NCBI GenBank assembly: GCA_030425945.1 | Contig: JAUHZL010000131.1 | Span: forward strand, 1 to 7,643 | Reading direction: 5' to 3' | Length of the DNA: 7,643 nucleotides | Source: Alphaproteobacteria bacterium | GTDB lineage: Bacteria > Pseudomonadota > Alphaproteobacteria > Rhodobacterales > Rhodobacteraceae | In this document: positions 5,698-7,643 of the stretch, in pieces | How positions within the stretch are numbered: position 1 is the first letter of the stretch | Layout of the letters: each line of letters starts with the position of its first letter | Position numbers and translations under genes: made by a program | Notes under the pieces: model-generated | Database searches by the model: none | Seen by the model: only the letters and a program-made list of their open reading frames with translations | Told to the model about the DNA's origin: nothing

Positions 5698-7643
5698 TCA
5701 GGCTCGGGCGCGCAACGCCTGCGTGGTGCGGTGCAGCTTGTCGGCCAGCGCCGCCGCCATCACCTTGTGCCAGAGCGCGACCAGCGCCGGGTCCGCCTCC
5801 CCGGCGGCCTCCAGCGCTTCGGCGGAGAGCGCATAGACCACGCTGTCGGTCTCGGCGACGACATCGGCGGTGCGCGGCAGCCCGGCATAAGCGGCGATTT
5901 CGCCGACGATGGCCCCCGCCTGCATGGCGCGCACCCGGAACGGGCGACCGTCCCCGCCCGGCACCATGACCGCCATCCGGCCGGTGTCGATCAGGTAGAT
6001 GTCGCGCCCGCTCTCGCCCGCGCGAATCAGATGCTCGCCCCGTTTCACCTGCCGCCGCTCCATCAGGCCCAGCAGCCGGTCGACCTGCGCGGGGTCGCCG
6101 ACGATGGGCAGCAGCACGTTGCGGGCCTGCTCGCCCGCGCCCTCGGCCCCGGCCGCCGCGATCAGCGCGTCCTCCTCGGCCTGCAACGCCGCGTCGAGCA
6201 CCGGGATATCCCGGAAGACGCCACTGGCGAACAGGCCCGCCGCCGTCAGCGCGCGATGCACATCCGGGCTGGCCCCGCTGATCGTCAGGCGCGCGCCGGT
6301 CTCCTGCGCGGTGATCTCGAGCTTGCGCAGCGCCTCGACCGCCGAGGCATCGACCCCGCTGACCGCCCCGAAGTCGAGCAGCATCGCCGTGACCGCCTGC
6401 GGGCCGCGCAGCCGGGTGCGGGCCAGCGACACCAGTTTCTCGACCGACCCGAAGAACAGGAAGCCCTGCACCGACAGCACCTCGACCCGGGCCCCGGCGC
6501 GGTCCAGCACCTCGGTCTGGCGCGGCCCCCGGTCGACCGCGCTGCGGGTCTCCCGCAGGGTGGTGACGCGCTTCAGGATCGGCAGCCGGGCATAGGTGAT
6601 CGCGAAGATGACCGAGGCCGCGACGAGACCCGCCGCCACCGCCTCGACGATGCCGAAGACCAGAGACACCGCGACGATCCCGACCGCCACCAGCCGGTCG
6701 CCCGGTCCGAGGCCCGCCTGCGTGCGCAGGATCCAGCGCTCGACCACCAGCCAGCCCATCTGGACCAGCAGGCCGCCGGTGACGAAGGACGGGATCAGGT
6801 CGACGAGGCGCGTCAGCAGGAAGATCGCCGCCGCGATCACCGCCACCGCAGCCGCCGGGGCGACCCGGCCCGCGCCGCCCAGTTCGACCGCGATCGAGGT
6901 GTTCGACGCCGAGGGGTAGCCGGGCGACGCCCCGCAGAAGCCGAGCACGACGTTCACGAGGCCGGTGTTCCGCAGCGCCCGGCGCGTGTCGAGTTCGGCC
7001 CGCGTCGCCATCTCGACGCCCGAGATGTTCAGAAGCCCCCCCAGCAGCGCGACCACCGCCGCCGACAGGATCACCGGCAGCGCCTCCAGCACCCGCCCGC
7101 CGTCGATCTGGCCCAGCATGTCCGGCGACAGCGCGACCCCGACCTCGAGCCCGGTCGGCTGCGGCAGCAGGCCCATTGCGCGCGCATCGGCGCCGTCCAT
7201 CCCGAGCAGGGACAGGACCGGGAAGAACGCCACGATCCCGACGATCAGCATCACGATCAGCCCGATCCCGGGCCGCGCGAGATGGGCCGCGTGCAGCAGC
7301 ACCGCGAACGCCAGCGCCAGCGCGATCCGGATCATCGCGTCCGGGGCCTCGCCCCGCAGCAGCGCCGGAAGCGGGGTTTCGCCCAGTTGCACGACCAGAA
7401 CCGACAGGATCAGAAGCACCCCCGCGCTGCCGAGGTACCCCGCCAGCACCGAGTAGGGGATCAGCCGCGCGACGCGGCCCCGGTCGAAGGCCGACACCAG
7501 CAGCATCCCGGCCCCGGTCAGGACCGAGGTCAGCCCGAGGACCGCGAGAACCGTCGCCAGCGCCGCTTCGGCCGAAAGCACCGTGCCCGCGACCGCGCCG
7601 AGGCCCAGGACCACCGGCATCAGCACCGCGATGGGCGAATCCT
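5698..7643 (-). CDS. SulP (SLC26-like) anion transporter with C-terminal STAS and cyclic-nucleotide-binding domains, N-terminus missing
   Basis: The frame is open from the right edge to the TGA at 5700-5698. Counting from the first full codon (Asp, 7641-7639), 647 residues are visible. The frame begins DSPIAVLMP, an internal SulP segment, so I judge that the true start and perhaps 60-100 residues lie off the window; the GTG/ATG codons at 7626 and 7620 are internal. Multiple hydrophobic helices run to about residue 348, with the conserved re-entrant region SPGYPSASNTS at about 239-249. A STAS domain follows (about 385-486, core LDFGAVSGVDASAVEAL). A CRP-like cyclic-nucleotide fold (about 520-630) keeps the phosphate-binding cassette GEIAAYAGLPRTA, with Gly580-Glu581 and Arg590-Thr591. 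SulP proteins move anions such as sulfate, bicarbonate or dicarboxylates across the inner membrane; the substrate is not predictable here. The nucleotide domain suggests gating by cAMP or cGMP, which is inference. It lies in the same direction as the secretion operon, 105 bp upstream. Confidence 0.93.
   Translation of the reverse strand, partial: DSPIAVLMPVVLGLGAVAGTVLSAEAALATVLAVLGLTSVLTGAGMLLVSAFDRGRVARLIPYSVLAGYLGSAGVLLILSVLVVQLGETPLPALLRGEAPDAMIRIALALAFAVLLHAAHLARPGIGLIVMLIVGIVAFFPVLSLLGMDGADARAMGLLPQPTGLEVGVALSPDMLGQIDGGRVLEALPVILSAAVVALLGGLLNISGVEMATRAELDTRRALRNTGLVNVVLGFCGASPGYPSASNTSIAVELGGAGRVAPAAAVAVIAAAIFLLTRLVDLIPSFVTGGLLVQMGWLVVERWILRTQAGLGPGDRLVAVGIVAVSLVFGIVEAVAAGLVAASVIFAITYARLPILKRVTTLRETRSAVDRGPRQTEVLDRAGARVEVLSVQGFLFFGSVEKLVSLARTRLRGPQAVTAMLLDFGAVSGVDASAVEALRKLEITAQETGARLTISGASPDVHRALTAAGLFASGVFRDIPVLDAALQAEEDALIAAAGAEGAGEQARNVLLPIVGDPAQVDRLLGLMERRQVKRGEHLIRAGESGRDIYLIDTGRMAVMVPGGDGRPFRVRAMQAGAIVGEIAAYAGLPRTADVVAETDSVVYALSAEALEAAGEADPALVALWHKVMAAALADKLHRTTQALRARA

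Noticed and set aside
5651..7456. Plus-strand open frames opposite the transporter gene, for example 5999-6595 and 6965-7456
   Set aside because: They are Ser/Arg/Pro/Ala-rich antisense shadows of the SulP-STAS-cNMP gene, without recognisable ribosome-binding sites or domains.
1..7643. CRISPR arrays, tRNA or rRNA genes, insertion sequences
   Set aside because: No spaced direct repeats, no tRNA-like cloverleaf, and no transposase frames or terminal inverted repeats were seen. Nearly all bases belong to five protein genes.

Overview
The window is GC-rich (roughly 70%, with strong G/C third-position bias), gene-dense and almost free of intergenic DNA. It looks like chromosomal sequence of a Gram-negative alphaproteobacterium, probably Rhodobacterales/Paracoccaceae. 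This rests on base composition, gene style and the presence of an outer-membrane secretion protein; no taxonomic marker gene is present.

Layout. Positions 1-759 (+) hold the C-terminal half of a GMC-family FAD-dependent alcohol/choline-type dehydrogenase, cut by the left edge. Convergent to it, and overlapping it by 4 bp at a CTAG shared by both stop codons, is a minus-strand block read from right to left. First comes a SulP anion transporter with STAS and cyclic-nucleotide-binding domains (7643-5698, N-terminus off the window). A 105-bp intergenic gap follows, the only real non-coding DNA here. Then comes a compact three-gene type I secretion operon: a TolC-like outer membrane channel (5592-4204), an LssB/LapB-type ABC exporter with a dead C39-like domain (4207-2060) and an HlyD-type membrane fusion protein (2060-756).

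How the genes work together. The three secretion genes overlap at ATGA and TGATG junctions, so they are probably translated as a coupled unit. Together they encode a complete inner-membrane ATPase, periplasmic adaptor and outer-membrane duct. The exporter's C39-like domain lacks the protease Cys and His, which fits export of a large leaderless substrate (RTX-type protein or adhesin) with a C-terminal signal. No substrate gene lies in the window. The 105-bp gap carries an AT-rich inverted repeat that coincides with a plausible -10 element, a candidate regulated promoter for the secretion operon.

Overall this is mainly a recognisable T1SS operon and neighbours. I do not see evidence for a wholly undescribed system. 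The most interesting points are the orphan, substrate-less exporter, the three-domain anion transporter with an apparently intact nucleotide pocket, and the palindromic promoter island.
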